Source: Aromatoleum buckelii
GTDB lineage: Bacteria > Pseudomonadota > Gammaproteobacteria > Burkholderiales > Rhodocyclaceae
Length of the DNA stretch: 64,000 nucleotides
NCBI RefSeq assembly: GCF_012910785.2
Contig: NZ_WTVH02000008.1
Span: forward strand, 186,001-250,000
Direction: 5' to 3'
How positions within the stretch are numbered: position 1 is the stretch's first letter; each line of letters opens with the position of its first letter. A program made the translations under genes and the position numbers. The notes below the pieces were generated by a model. That model was not told the DNA's origin and searched no databases. It saw only the letters and a program-made list of their open reading frames with translations. Below, piece after piece: positions 53,576 through 64,000 of this stretch.

Positions 53576-55231
53576 ATGCCCCACGAATCTCCGATCGACT
53601 ACGGCAGTCCGGCCGAGTGCCTCGACCTGCTCAAGCGCCTGCGCGTACTCGACATCGATGCGACGCAGCACACGCTCGCGGACATCGTCGCCGGGCTGCT
53701 GCGCGCGTTGCCGGCGCCGAACCAGCATCTCGAAGTCCTCGAAGCCGTGCGGGCGCAGGTCGACTTCGTGCAGGCCGAAATGGCGAAGCGCTACGCCGCC
53801 CACCCGCTCCCTCCCGACAGCAGCGAAAACGAGACGCTCGCGCGAGTGGTTTCGCTGTGGGGCGGGATGGCGCGTTCGTATGCGCAGATCAGCCGCCAGG
53901 ACGCGGCCGCCGGCACTCTCGACGACCAGCGCGCGCTGCTCGCGCAGCGGCGCGTGGATTACACCGGCAGGGCGCTGCTGGAGTACTTCCGGGCTCACCG
54001 GGCGCCACCGCACGGCACGTGGGCCGAGCTGCACGACAGCTATTCGGTGGCCGAGGCGCGCGGCGTCGCCGGCATTCGCGTGCCGGATTCGCTCAACGAA
54101 GTGTGGAAAGCGCAAAGTGCGCTCGAAGCTTACGTCTCGGCAGTGCTCGTCGACCTCGCCAATCCGTTCGGCCGCGGCGAGCGGGAGTTCGGATGGGTAC
54201 ACCGCTGGGCGCAGCGCTTTGCCCCCTATTGCAGCCTCGACGCGGAGTCCGACACCGGACGGACGGAAGCGGCCGCATTCGGCATCGATCTTGCCGGCGA
54301 CCACGGGCCGCGCCCGCTGTGGTTGATCGGGCCCCCGGGCGCTGGCGTGCGGCGCTTCGATGCCAGCCGGCTCGCCGGGCAGATCCGGGCGGTGCTGACG
54401 CAGTTCAGGCAGGGCGCCGCCCCCGCTTCGCTCGGCCTGGGCGCGGACTGTTCGACCGATGCCTGCGCCACGCTGCTGCTGTCTCTTTATCGCCCCTGGG
54501 GAGTGGCATCGGCGGCGCGACGCTTTCCGCGCCGCGGCGGCAAGGGGAGCGCCGAGCTGTACGGCGACTGGTTGACGATCGGCTTTCACGTCGCTGGCAG
54601 GACGTTCGAGCAGCCCGCCGGGAGCGCGACGGCCCGCAGCGTCGCAGACGACGTTTCGCTGCTGACTTTCGGCGAGCAGGCGCCCGAGACGGTCGGCGGG
54701 TGGTCGGAACAGCAGCGGCAACGCGTCGCCGCGACGCTCGGCTTCGTCTGCGGACACTGGGACATCGTCGACCATTCGGTGAACGGCTTTCGCCTGCAGC
54801 AACACCCGCATAGCGAGCGTCTCGAGCATCACCAGCTCGTCGGCATCCGCCCGCCCGACGGCGAACGTTTCCTGCTCGGCCAGGTGACCTGGCTGATGTA
54901 CCGGGAGGACGGCGTGATGGAAGCCGGCATCCACATTCTGGCAGGGTTGCCGAAAGTCGTTGCCGCCCGGCTGTTCGGCCTGAACGTCGGCACGCATGTC
55001 GCCTACCAGCAGGCCTTCCTGCTGCCGCCGACGCCCGCGCTGAAGGCCCCGGCGTCGCTGGTGCTGCCTGCCGGGTGGTTCCAGGCGCGGCGCGTCATCG
55101 AAGTCCATGACGACCGGCCGATCCAGATGAGGCTGACCGGGGTGCTGACGCGCGGCACGAACTTCGATCAGGTCAGTTTCGAAGCGCTGACCGATCCCGC
55201 GCGAGACGCGCCGCCGGAAACCGCGCACTGA
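53576..55231 (+). CDS. large conserved protein of unknown function
   Basis: 551 residues, ATG 53576 after CCAAGGATCGC. No membrane helix or signal peptide. The N-terminal half is helical (SPAECLDLLKRLRVLDIDAT, HLEVLEAVRAQVDFVQAEMA, ARVVSLWGGMARSYAQISRQ). The C-terminal half is mixed alpha/beta and ends in a beta-rich domain ([40 protein letters not shown]) that may be PilZ-like, as in c-di-GMP effectors, but an RxxxR motif is not clear. I do not recognise the family. The end overlaps the convergent phoR end by 59 bases. Confidence 0.7.
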   Translation: MPHESPIDYGSPAECLDLLKRLRVLDIDATQHTLADIVAGLLRALPAPNQHLEVLEAVRAQVDFVQAEMAKRYAAHPLPPDSSENETLARVVSLWGGMARSYAQISRQDAAAGTLDDQRALLAQRRVDYTGRALLEYFRAHRAPPHGTWAELHDSYSVAEARGVAGIRVPDSLNEVWKAQSALEAYVSAVLVDLANPFGRGEREFGWVHRWAQRFAPYCSLDAESDTGRTEAAAFGIDLAGDHGPRPLWLIGPPGAGVRRFDASRLAGQIRAVLTQFRQGAAPASLGLGADCSTDACATLLLSLYRPWGVASAARRFPRRGGKGSAELYGDWLTIGFHVAGRTFEQPAGSATARSVADDVSLLTFGEQAPETVGGWSEQQRQRVAATLGFVCGHWDIVDHSVNGFRLQQHPHSERLEHHQLVGIRPPDGERFLLGQVTWLMYREDGVMEAGIHILAGLPKVVAARLFGLNVGTHVAYQQAFLLPPTPALKAPASLVLPAGWFQARRVIEVHDDRPIQMRLTGVLTRGTNFDQVSFEALTDPARDAPPETAH

Positions 55232-56549
55232 AGCGGCTGCCCTTGCCATACTCGCTTTCGACAAGCAGCTGCGCGTCGTGACGCGACAGGATGTGCTTGA
55301 CGATCGCGAGGCCGAGTCCCGTCCCGCCGGTTTCGCGCGAGCGGCCGCGGTCGACACGATAGAAGCGCTCCGTCAGCCGCGGGAGATGCCGGGCTTCGAT
55401 ACCGATCCCGGTGTCTTCGACCGCGAATTCGGCTCCGCCGCCGACCCGTCGCCACAGCAAGCGAATCCGCCCGCCGTCCGGCGTGTAGCGCACTGCATTG
55501 CTCGCGAGGTTCGCGAACGCCGAACGCAGTTCCTTCCCGCTGCCGAGCAGCACCGCGCCTTCGCTTCCTGCCGCGACGACGAGACCGACGTCGTGGCGTC
55601 CGCCCGACAGCAACTCGGTGTCGCGGGCGATGTCGGCGAGCAACGGGCCGACCGCGATCTTCTCTTCGGCCGCGGCCGGGGCGCCAGTCTCGAGTGCGGA
55701 CAGCGTCAGCAGGTCTTCGATCAGCGACTGCATCCGGCACGACTGGTCGAACGCGAGCCGAAGATAACGCAGCGCTTCGGCAGGCTCGAGGTCCTCGTGT
55801 GCGTCGATCAGGGTTTCGAGGAAGCCGATGACGACCGTCAGCGGCGTGCGCAATTCGTGCGAGACATTCGCGATGAAATCGCGGCGCACGGTCTCGAGTT
55901 TTTCGAGCTGGCTGATGTCGCGCGACACGATCATTCTCTGCCCATCGCCGAACGGCACGGCCTGCACCAGCAGCGTCAGGCCAGGCCGGCGACCCGAGCG
56001 GAAGATCACCGGCTCGGCGTCCCCCCGTGTCCCGAGCAGGCGCACGAACTCGGGTTCGCGCACGAGGGTCGTGACCGGCGCTCCCTGGTCTCGCGACGCG
56101 TCGAGGCCGAAATGCTGCGCCGCCGTGGTGTTGATCCACTCGATCCGGTCGCTGGCAGACAGGTACATCACGCCGTCGGGCATCGCTTCGCTCGCTTCGC
56201 GAAACCGCTCCAGCGCAGTTGAGAGCTGCTCGCGCGCGTCGTCGCCGAGGCGTGCCCGCCGTGCGAGCCCGGCGAACGCGTAGTGCCAGCTTCCGGCGCC
56301 GTGCGGCGGCGGCGTGCCGACCGGTTTCTGCGTCCAGGCGACGAGGCGGCAGAGATTGTGCACGTGGTGCGTATACAGCAGCAGCAAGCTGCCGCTCATC
56401 GTCATCAGCGCCGCGAGCGGGCCCGCGACGAGCCCTACGGCCAGCGCCGCAAGCGCGACGAGCGCAAGCGCAGCGGCCGCAACGCTCCAGACGTAACGGG
56501 AAGAAGGGGGGATGGCGGGCTCCGGCAGGCGGTCGGGGGCGGGGATTAT
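55173..56549 (-). CDS. phoR: phosphate-regulon sensor histidine kinase PhoR
   Basis: About 458 residues. Two N-terminal membrane helices ([35 protein letters not shown]), a PAS domain (about 120-220: [20 protein letters not shown]), then HisKA with [21 protein letters not shown] box [16 protein letters not shown] and G boxes [17 protein letters not shown] / [20 protein letters not shown]. No ATG, GTG or TTG lies in frame between the phoB stop and the first helix. I mark the frame from the phoB stop (an ATA codon); CTG 56528 is another candidate. The true start is unresolved. It phosphorylates PhoB under phosphate limitation. Confidence 0.85.
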   Translation of the reverse strand: MIPAPDRLPEPAIPPSSRYVWSVAAAALALVALAALAVGLVAGPLAALMTMSGSLLLLYTHHVHNLCRLVAWTQKPVGTPPPHGAGSWHYAFAGLARRARLGDDAREQLSTALERFREASEAMPDGVMYLSASDRIEWINTTAAQHFGLDASRDQGAPVTTLVREPEFVRLLGTRGDAEPVIFRSGRRPGLTLLVQAVPFGDGQRMIVSRDISQLEKLETVRRDFIANVSHELRTPLTVVIGFLETLIDAHEDLEPAEALRYLRLAFDQSCRMQSLIEDLLTLSALETGAPAAAEEKIAVGPLLADIARDTELLSGGRHDVGLVVAAGSEGAVLLGSGKELRSAFANLASNAVRYTPDGGRIRLLWRRVGGGAEFAVEDTGIGIEARHLPRLTERFYRVDRGRSRETGGTGLGLAIVKHILSRHDAQLLVESEYGKGSRFSARFPAARLARDRSALRN

Positions 56550-57253
56550 TGCACGCTGCCGCCCTCGACCCGGAGCGAGAAACGGTAGCCGCTGCCGCGC
56601 ACCGTCTGGATCAGCTGGTCGTGTCCGCTCGGCTCGAGCGCGGCACGCAGGCGCCGCACATGCACGTCCACGGTGCGGTCCTCGACGAAGACGTGATCGC
56701 CCCAAACCTTGTCGAGCAGCTGGGCGCGCGAATGCACGCGTTCGGGATGAGTCATGAAGAAATGCAGCAGGCGGAATTCGGTCGGGCCGAGCGCGACCGG
56801 CCTGTCCCCGCAGCCGACGCGGTGCGTCGCAGGGTCGAGCCGCAGGCCCCCGGCTTCGACCGCATCCTCGGTGGTTTGCGGTGCGCGCCGGCGCAGCACG
56901 GCGGTGATGCGGGCAGCGAGTTCGCGCGGGCTGAACGGCTTGGTGATGTAGTCGTCGGCGCCGCTCTCGAGGCCGGCGACCTTGTCCTGCTCTTCGCCGC
57001 GCGCCGTCAGCATGATGATCGGAATCTCGCGGGTCCGTTCGTCGGCTCTGAGCCGGCGCGCGAACTCGATGCCCGTCATGCCCGGCAGCATCCAGTCGAG
57101 CAGCACCAGGTCTGGCAGCGCGTCGCGCAGCCGCTGCGCTGCTTCCTCCGCGTCGGATGCGCGTACGACGCGGTGACCGGCCCGGCTCAAGCTGGCGGCG
57201 ATGAGCTCCTGGATCGCCAGTTCGTCTTCGACTAGCAAAATGTTCGCGGGCAT
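56546..57253 (-). CDS. phoB: phosphate-regulon response regulator PhoB
   Basis: 235 residues. Receiver domain: [20 protein letters not shown], phospho-Asp in [40 protein letters not shown] and [13 protein letters not shown]-terminal OmpR-type winged helix: [40 protein letters not shown] and [13 protein letters not shown]. These are close to E. coli PhoB. It activates phosphate-starvation genes. A TTGTCACAAAA sequence upstream resembles part of a Pho box, but the second half is weak. Confidence 0.93.
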   Translation of the reverse strand: MPANILLVEDELAIQELIAASLSRAGHRVVRASDAEEAAQRLRDALPDLVLLDWMLPGMTGIEFARRLRADERTREIPIIMLTARGEEQDKVAGLESGADDYITKPFSPRELAARITAVLRRRAPQTTEDAVEAGGLRLDPATHRVGCGDRPVALGPTEFRLLHFFMTHPERVHSRAQLLDKVWGDHVFVEDRTVDVHVRRLRAALEPSGHDQLIQTVRGSGYRFSLRVEGGSVQ

Positions 57254-57415
57254 CGATGCATCACTCCATGTTGGCCGACGCAGTGTATTGCAGCCATTTG
57301 AATTTTTTGTGACAAGCCCACCGGGCGCAATCGGAGCGGCGTTCGCCGGGCGCGGCCGGGCTGGGCCGATTCGGGTATGATTGGACTCCCGACATCGCCC
57401 GACTCACCAGTCACC

Positions 57416-57841
57416 ATGGCCGGACTCGACGACAAGACTCCCATCCCCACTGCGCTCACGCTGCACCGCAAATCCCGCGTGCTCGAAATCGCGTTCGACG
57501 ATGGCAGCGAGTTTTCGCTGCCGTTCGAGTATCTGAGGGTGTATTCCCCTTCGGCCGAGGTGCGCGGACACGGAGCCGGCCAGGAAGTGCTGCAGGTCGG
57601 CAAACGCGACGTCGACATCGTCGATGTCGAACCGGTCGGCAACTACGCCGTGAAACCGGTGTTCTCCGACGGACACGACAGCGGCCTGTATTCGTGGGAC
57701 TACCTGCACCACCTCGCAATGCAGTACGACACGCTGTGGCAGCAGTATCTCGACCGGCTCGCGCAGGAAGGCCGCAGCCGCGATCCCGCCGAAAATCCAC
57801 CCCCTCCGCCCAAATCCGGCTGCGGCGGTCACAAACACTGA
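57416..57841 (+). CDS. DUF971 domain protein
   Basis: 141 residues from ATG 57416 ([20 protein letters not shown]); an ATG at 57377 is an alternative. The DUF971 domain (also the N-terminal domain of gamma-butyrobetaine hydroxylase) is seen in [47 protein letters not shown] and [11 protein letters not shown]. The C-terminus is proline-rich and ends SGCGGHKH, a possible metal-binding tail. In other proteobacteria it is linked with ubiE as here; proposed roles lie in iron-sulfur cluster delivery. It is 2 bases from ubiE, so co-translated. Confidence 0.88.
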   Translation: MAGLDDKTPIPTALTLHRKSRVLEIAFDDGSEFSLPFEYLRVYSPSAEVRGHGAGQEVLQVGKRDVDIVDVEPVGNYAVKPVFSDGHDSGLYSWDYLHHLAMQYDTLWQQYLDRLAQEGRSRDPAENPPPPPKSGCGGHKH

Positions 57842-57843
57842 GC

Positions 57844-58581
57844 ATGAACGAAAAGACGACCCACTTCGGCTTCGAAACGGTAGCGGAAGGCGAAAAACAC
57901 AAAAAAGTCGCCGAGGTGTTTTCCTCGGTCGCCGGCCGCTACGACGTGATGAACGATCTCATGTCCTTCGGCCTGCACCGGCTGTGGAAGGCGTTCACGA
58001 TCCAGATATCGGGAGTCGGTCGCGGCGACCGCGTGCTCGACGTCGCCGGCGGAACGGCAGACCTGTCGCTCGCGTTCGCGAAACGGGTCGGCAGCGACGG
58101 CCAAGTGTGGCTCACCGACATCAATCACGCGATGCTGTCGCGCGGGCGGGACCGCGTGCTCGACCGCGGCTTCGCCCTGCCGGTCGCGCAATGCGACGCC
58201 GAGAAGCTGCCGTTTCCCGACAACTGGTTCGACTGCGTGACGGTCGCGTTCGGCCTGCGCAACATGACCCACAAGGACGTCGCGCTCGCCGAGATGCGGC
58301 GCGTGCTGCGTCCGGGCGGCCGTCTCCTCGTGCTCGAATTCTCGAAAGTCTGGGCGCCGCTCGCGCCCGCTTACGATTTCTATTCGTTCAAGATCCTCCC
58401 ATGGATGGGCGATAAGGTCGCGCACGACGCGGACAGCTACCGTTATCTCGCCGAGTCGATCCGGATGCACCCTTCGCAGGACGAACTGAAGGCGCTGATG
58501 GAACGAGTCGGCCTGAAGCGAGTCGATTACTTCAACCTGACCGGGGGCGTCGTCGCCCTGCACCGCGGCTACAAGCTCTGA
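57844..58581 (+). CDS. ubiE: ubiquinone/menaquinone biosynthesis methyltransferase UbiE
   Basis: 245 residues. SAM methyltransferase: [57 protein letters not shown] (motif I), [51 protein letters not shown] and [14 protein letters not shown] at the end. It carries out the C-methylation step of ubiquinone (and menaquinone, if present). It stands with DUF971 upstream and a Tim44-like gene and ubiJ downstream, a quinone-synthesis group. Confidence 0.95.
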   Translation: MNEKTTHFGFETVAEGEKHKKVAEVFSSVAGRYDVMNDLMSFGLHRLWKAFTIQISGVGRGDRVLDVAGGTADLSLAFAKRVGSDGQVWLTDINHAMLSRGRDRVLDRGFALPVAQCDAEKLPFPDNWFDCVTVAFGLRNMTHKDVALAEMRRVLRPGGRLLVLEFSKVWAPLAPAYDFYSFKILPWMGDKVAHDADSYRYLAESIRMHPSQDELKALMERVGLKRVDYFNLTGGVVALHRGYKL

Positions 58582-58658
58582 TTCCGCAGCGTGCGCCCGC
58601 TTCCTTTCCTGCGGGAACGACCGGCCGGTTTCGCCCAACGAACGGAGACATATCACCC

Positions 58659-59507
58659 ATGAAAAACCTGCTTCTCGGCCTGATCGCGGTCATTTTCACC
58701 CTCGGTTTCGGCATCCCTGACGCCGAAGCCAAGCGTCTGGGCGGAGGTGGCAGCTTCGGCATGCAGCGCCAAATGACGCCTCCGGCGCCACGCCAGCCGT
58801 CGGCCGCGCCGCAGCAGACGCCGCAGGGCGCGAACGCCGTGCCGCAGAAGCGCTCGTGGATGGGCCCGCTTGCGGGCCTGGCCGCCGGCCTCGGCCTGGC
58901 CGCGTTGTTCTCGCACCTGGGCCTCGGCGCCGAAATGGGCTCGTTGCTGATGATCGCGCTGCTGGTCTTTGCGGGGCTGATGCTGTTCCGCATGCTATCG
59001 CGTCGCAATGCAGCAGCTCGCTCGAGCGGGGCGATGCAGTACGCCGGCGCTCCTGCCGGCGGGAATTTCCCGGCTTCTGCGCCGACCAACTTCGCCGCTG
59101 CCAGCAACGCGGCGCCTGCGCCGGCGGCCCACATCCCGGCAGACTTCGATGCCGAAGCGTTCGTGCGGCAAGCCAAGGTGCAGTTCATCCGCCTGCAGGC
59201 CGCCAACGACGCGGGCAATCTCGAAGACATCCGCGAATTCACGTCCCCCGAGATGTTTGCCGAAATCCGCATGCAGCTGACCGAACGCGGCCCCGTGACG
59301 CAGTGCACCGACGTCGTGGAGCTGAACGGCGAAGTCCTCGAAGTCGTCGAGGAAGCGCAGCGCTACGTCGTCAGCATCCGCTTCTCCGGCCTGCTGCGCG
59401 AAGAAGAAGGCGCAGCGCCGGCGGCGTTCGACGAAGTGTGGCATCTGACCAAACCCAGAACCGGAAACGGCGGATGGGTCGTTGCAGGCATCCAGCAGCT
59501 TTCCTGA
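58659..59507 (+). CDS. Tim44-like domain membrane protein
   Basis: 282 residues. Signal-like N-terminus (LLLGLIAVIFTLGFGIPDAE), a Gly/Pro/Gln-rich stretch, two membrane helices (GPLAGLAAGLGLAALFSHLG, GSLLMIALLVFAGLMLF, about 68-110), a low-complexity linker, and a C-terminal Tim44-type domain (AEAFVRQAKVQFIRLQAAND, LEDIREFTSPEMFAEIRMQL, VVSIRFSGLLREEEGAAPAA, GWVVAGIQQL). The domain is related to mitochondrial Tim44 and ribosomal L45. Its place between ubiE and ubiJ is common in betaproteobacteria, but the role is unknown. Confidence 0.88.
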   Translation: MKNLLLGLIAVIFTLGFGIPDAEAKRLGGGGSFGMQRQMTPPAPRQPSAAPQQTPQGANAVPQKRSWMGPLAGLAAGLGLAALFSHLGLGAEMGSLLMIALLVFAGLMLFRMLSRRNAAARSSGAMQYAGAPAGGNFPASAPTNFAAASNAAPAPAAHIPADFDAEAFVRQAKVQFIRLQAANDAGNLEDIREFTSPEMFAEIRMQLTERGPVTQCTDVVELNGEVLEVVEEAQRYVVSIRFSGLLREEEGAAPAAFDEVWHLTKPRTGNGGWVVAGIQQLS

Positions 59508-59551
59508 ACCCGCTACGCGGATCACGGAAGCCCGGTCTGCCGCAAAAAACG

Positions 59552-60139
59552 ATGTCAGTCGCGACTCGCGGTTTCCTCACCGCACTCAATCACCTGCTGG
59601 CCCCGGCCCCTTGGGCCCGGGAACGGCTTTCGCCCCATGCGGGTCGGCACGCGCTGCTGCATGCCGACCCGTTCGAGATCACGTTCACGGTCCGGGCGGA
59701 CGGATTTCTGGCCGCGGCGGACCCAGCCATGACGCCTTCGATCACGCTTTCGCTTCCGCTCGGTGCGCTGCCCGGCTTCCTCACCGGCGATTCAGGCAAG
59801 GCAATGAGCGAAGTGCGGATCGATGGCAATGCCGAGTTCGCCGATGCGCTGGGCTTCGTGTTCCGCAACTTGCGCTGGGACGCCGAGGAAGACCTGTCGC
59901 GCGTCCTTGGCGACATCCTCGCTCACCGCGTCATGCTCGGAGCGCAGGCCGTCAGGGACGGGGGTTTGCGCGCGTGGCAGGCGCTCGGCGGCAACGTCGC
60001 CGAATATCTCACCGAAGAGCAGCCGCTCCTCGTCACGCGCGTCGCGCTCGAAGGGCATGGGGGGGAACTGGGCACGCTGCGCGACGACCTGGCCCGCCTC
60101 GACAAGCGTGTCGCGCGACTCTCCGCCTCTCGGCAGTAG
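59552..60139 (+). CDS. ubiJ: UbiJ, SCP2-domain ubiquinone biosynthesis accessory factor
   Basis: 195 residues, ATG 59552. The SCP2-like lipid-binding domain (about 10-120) has FLTALNHLLAPAPWARERLS, FTVRADGFLAAADP, LSLPLGALPGFLTGD and VRIDGNAEFADALGFVFRNL. The C-terminus is an amphipathic helix (LGTLRDDLARLDKRVARLSA). It forms part of the Ubi complex that handles the hydrophobic intermediates. ubiB, usually next, is not here: the strand changes to the atp genes behind a terminator. Confidence 0.9.
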   Translation: MSVATRGFLTALNHLLAPAPWARERLSPHAGRHALLHADPFEITFTVRADGFLAAADPAMTPSITLSLPLGALPGFLTGDSGKAMSEVRIDGNAEFADALGFVFRNLRWDAEEDLSRVLGDILAHRVMLGAQAVRDGGLRAWQALGGNVAEYLTEEQPLLVTRVALEGHGGELGTLRDDLARLDKRVARLSASRQ

Positions 60140-60168
60140 TCCCGGTCACCCCAGGAAAGCGCGCAAAC

Positions 60169-60201
60169 AAAAAGGGCAGTCCTGACGGATCTGCCCTTTT
60201 T
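60169..60201. terminator. bidirectional rho-independent terminator between ubiJ and atpC
   Basis: AAAAAGGGCAG (60169-60179) pairs perfectly with CTGCCCTTTTT (60191-60201) across an 11-base loop, with the A- and T-runs serving both strands. It ends both the ubi group and the atp operon. Confidence 0.92.
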
Positions 60202-60238
60202 CTTTCGCCCGCTGCAGGCGGCTTCGCCCGCCGTCGGC

Positions 60239-60664
60239 TCAGTGGCCGCGCTTGCGCAGCTTCTGGATCGCCGCAATCTGTGCGATCGCTTCGGCGAGTT
60301 CCGCCTGCGCCTTGGCGTAATCGATTTCGGTCGACTGGTTTTTCAGCGCCTCTTCGGCGATGCGCTTGGCTTCGAGAGCTTTCGCCTCGTCCAGATCCTT
60401 GCCCCGTATCGCGGTGTCCGCGAGCACGGTGACCAGTCCCGGCTGCACTTCGAGAATGCCACCGGCGACGAAAATGAGTTCTTCCTCCGCCTGGTCGGGA
60501 CGCTTCACCCGTACCGCCCCCGGCTTGATCCGGGTCATCAGCGGCATGTGGCCGGGCAGGATGCCGAGCTCACCCGCTTCACCCGGAAGCGCGACGAACT
60601 CCGCCAGACCGGAAAAGATCTGCTCTTCCGCGCTGACGATGTCCACGTGGACCGTCATTGCCAT
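60239..60664 (-). CDS. atpC: ATP synthase epsilon subunit
   Basis: 141 residues: [60 protein letters not shown], and a C-terminal two-helix domain ([37 protein letters not shown]). Part of the F1 central stalk and an intrinsic inhibitor. Last gene of the atp operon. Confidence 0.96.
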   Translation of the reverse strand: MAMTVHVDIVSAEEQIFSGLAEFVALPGEAGELGILPGHMPLMTRIKPGAVRVKRPDQAEEELIFVAGGILEVQPGLVTVLADTAIRGKDLDEAKALEAKRIAEEALKNQSTEIDYAKAQAELAEAIAQIAAIQKLRKRGH

Positions 60665-60718
60665 AGTGATGTCCTTTTCAAGGCCGCACGACAGCGAACT
60701 GCCGCGCGGCGGGCTCGA

Positions 60719-62134
<1,416 letters not shown>

Positions 62135-62145
62135 TCAGTTATGCG

Positions 62146-63015
62146 TTACACCGCGGCGGCGCCGCTGACGATCTCCGACAGCTCCTTCGTGATCGCTGCC
62201 TGGCGGGTCTTGTTGTAGACCAGCTGCAGTTCCCCGATCACGTTCTTCGCGTTGTCGGACGCGGCCTTCATCGCCACCATGCGCGCGCTCTGCTCCGAAG
62301 CCATGTTCTCGGCGACCGCCTGATAGACCAGCGCCTCGACGTAGCGCACCAGCATCTCGTCGATGACGACCTGCGGGTCGGGCTCGTACAGGTAGTCCCA
62401 CGAACCTTCCGGCGTGCCGAGCTTCTCGCCGGTCAGCGGCAGCAGCTGCTCGAGCACCGGCTCCTGCTTCATCGTGTTGATGAAGCGCGTGTAAGCCACA
62501 TAGACCGCGTCGAGCTCGCCGTTCTGGAACGCGTCGAGCATGATCTTGACCGGGCCGATCATCTTTTCGAGATGCGGCGTGTCACCGAGCTGGACGACGT
62601 GCGACACGACTTTCGCGCCCATGCGCTGCATGAAGCCGAAACCCTTGTTGCCGATGCAGCAGGCCTGGATCTCGGTCGCGCCGGAGGCGTCCCAGCCTTT
62701 CATCGCGTTCAGCGCGACGCGCTGGATATTGGTGTTGAGACCGCCGCACAGACCCTTGTCGGTGGTGACCAGAATCAGACCCACCCGCTTCACCTGGTCC
62801 TTCTGGACGAGGAAAGCGTGCTTGTAATCGGTCACATTGGCCTGGGACAGGTTCGCGGCGAGGCGGCGGATCTTCTCGGCATAGGGACGGGCGGCACGCA
62901 TCCGGTCCTGCGCCTTGCGCATCTTGGATGCGGCCACCATTTCCATGGCCTTGGTGATCTTGCGCGTGTTTTGCACGCTCTTGATCTTGGTACGGATTTC
63001 CTTACCGCTAGCCAT
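62146..63015 (-). CDS. atpG: ATP synthase gamma subunit
   Basis: 289 residues: [60 protein letters not shown] and the C-terminal [40 protein letters not shown]. The rotating shaft of F1. 21 bp behind atpA. Confidence 0.97.
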   Translation of the reverse strand: MASGKEIRTKIKSVQNTRKITKAMEMVAASKMRKAQDRMRAARPYAEKIRRLAANLSQANVTDYKHAFLVQKDQVKRVGLILVTTDKGLCGGLNTNIQRVALNAMKGWDASGATEIQACCIGNKGFGFMQRMGAKVVSHVVQLGDTPHLEKMIGPVKIMLDAFQNGELDAVYVAYTRFINTMKQEPVLEQLLPLTGEKLGTPEGSWDYLYEPDPQVVIDEMLVRYVEALVYQAVAENMASEQSARMVAMKAASDNAKNVIGELQLVYNKTRQAAITKELSEIVSGAAAV

Positions 63016-63036
63016 ATTCCGTCTCCGTCCGCGGCC

Positions 63037-64000
63037 TTAGGCCCAGCTCTTCTTGAACTCGTCGATCACCGCGACCAGTTGCTTCTCGCCGTCGGCGTCG
63101 AGCTCCTTGGAGGTCATGATCTTGGTCACGAGAGCCGGATTCTTGGCCTTGACGTACTGCTGCAGCCCGGATTCGAACGCCAGCAGGCGCGGCACCTCGA
63201 CGTTGTCGAAGTAGCCGTTGTTGACCGCGTACAGCGTGATCGCCATGTCGGCGACCGACAGCGGTGCGTACTGCGGCTGCTTCATCAGTTCGGTGACGCG
63301 GCGGCCGCGCTCGAGCTGCTTGCGCGTCGCGTCGTCAAGGTCGGATGCGAACTGCGCGAACGCGGCGAGTTCGCGGTACTGCGCGAGGTCGGTACGGATA
63401 CCGCCGGACAGCTTCTTGATGACCTTGGTCTGAGCGGCACCACCGACGCGCGACACCGAGATACCAGCGTTGATCGCGGGACGGATACCGGCGTTGAACA
63501 GGTCGGTGTCGAGGAAGATCTGGCCGTCGGTAATCGAGATCACGTTCGTCGGAACGAACGCGGACACGTCGCCCGCCTGCGTCTCGATGATCGGCAGCGC
63601 GGTCAGCGAGCCGGTCTTGCCCTTGACTTCGCCGTTCGTGAACTTCTCGACGTGGTCGGCGGACACGCGCGACGCACGCTCGAGCAGACGCGAGTGCAGA
63701 TAGAACACGTCGCCGGGGTAGGCTTCGCGGCCCGGCGGGCGGCGCAGCAGCAGCGAGATCTGGCGGTAGGCCCACGCCTGCTTGGTCAGATCGTCGTAAA
63801 TGATCAGCGCGTCCTGGCCGCGGTCGCGGAAGTATTCGCCCATCGTGCAGCCCGAGTACGGCGCGATGAACTGCATCGCGGCCGATTCGGAAGCCGTCGC
63901 GGCGACGACGATGGTGTATTCCATCGCGCCGTGCTCTTCGAGCTTGCGCACCACGTTCGCGATCGTCGAGGCCTTCTGGCCGATCGCGACGTAGACGCAG
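63037..64000 (-). CDS. atpA: ATP synthase alpha subunit, C-terminal part (5' end outside window)
   Basis: About 321 residues are visible, open to the window edge (the last codons read [20 protein letters not shown]). Blocks: [100 protein letters not shown] and [17 protein letters not shown]. The order atpA-G-D-C on the minus strand is the standard atp operon, whose start lies beyond the window. Confidence 0.97.
   Translation of the reverse strand, partial: CVYVAIGQKASTIANVVRKLEEHGAMEYTIVVAATASESAAMQFIAPYSGCTMGEYFRDRGQDALIIYDDLTKQAWAYRQISLLLRRPPGREAYPGDVFYLHSRLLERASRVSADHVEKFTNGEVKGKTGSLTALPIIETQAGDVSAFVPTNVISITDGQIFLDTDLFNAGIRPAINAGISVSRVGGAAQTKVIKKLSGGIRTDLAQYRELAAFAQFASDLDDATRKQLERGRRVTELMKQPQYAPLSVADMAITLYAVNNGYFDNVEVPRLLAFESGLQQYVKAKNPALVTKIMTSKELDADGEKQLVAVIDEFKKSWA

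Noticed and set aside
57290-57330. Pho box upstream of phoB
   Set aside because: Only one half-site (TTGTCACAAAA) resembles the consensus; the second half is not recognisable, so not listed as a feature.

Overview
The window is 64 kb of high-GC DNA (strong G/C bias at third codon positions). The housekeeping gene order resembles what I know of betaproteobacteria of the Rhodocyclales, Azoarcus/Aromatoleum type. It includes mreBCD-mrdA-rodA-rlpA-dacA-dat-ybeD-lipB-lipA, gatCAB, phoBR, ubiE/ubiJ and atpA-G-D-C. This assignment comes from gene order and memory of such genomes, not from a search. The right half is conserved core. The left 26 kb is a plastic region with three intact insertion sequences, one IS remnant and several broken genes.

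Layout. 1-0.9 kb: end of a membrane protein, a bidirectional terminator and a PRC-barrel protein. 1.4-14.3 kb: a DNA-processing island. It holds a PLD-nuclease/SF2-helicase/DUF3427 protein on the plus strand. Facing it is a minus-strand group made of a giant exonuclease-RecQ-UvrD fusion followed by an unrecognised two-gene pair (about 379 aa and 137 aa, ATGA overlap). The fusion is split by an IS256-family element (8-bp target duplication) and the first gene of the pair by an IS3-family element (4-bp duplication). Removing each element with one duplication restores the frame exactly. 14.5-21 kb: a MOSC protein, then an SOS mutagenesis cassette lexA-imuA-imuB-dnaE2 behind a near-consensus LexA box. 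The imuB/dnaE2 junction carries an apparent deletion that removes the end of imuB and the start of dnaE2. 21-24 kb: an IS1182-family element inside a small DUF1772-like membrane gene (CTAG duplication), an ECF sigma remnant and a lone IS256-type end.

24-37 kb: a family 9 glycosyltransferase, tRNA-Arg(CCG) and a BON-LysM protein. Then comes a tetrathionate-reductase locus: a monohaem cytochrome c, TtrS-like sensor with a PhnD-type periplasmic domain and TtrR-like regulator on the plus strand, and ttrB-ttrC-ttrA on the minus strand. Rep helicase and DksA are divergent. 38-48.7 kb: lipoate synthesis and cell-shape/peptidoglycan genes, all on the minus strand. 48.8-60 kb: the GatCAB amidotransferase, a class II glutamine amidotransferase, a HIT protein, a large unrecognised protein, phoR/phoB, and a DUF971-ubiE-Tim44-ubiJ plus-strand group. 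60-64 kb: atpC, atpD, atpG and the end of atpA.

The main points of interest are the two IS-broken but precisely reconstructable genes of the helicase island (a candidate genome-defence locus in decay), the unrecognised two-gene pair, and the imuB-dnaE2 junction.
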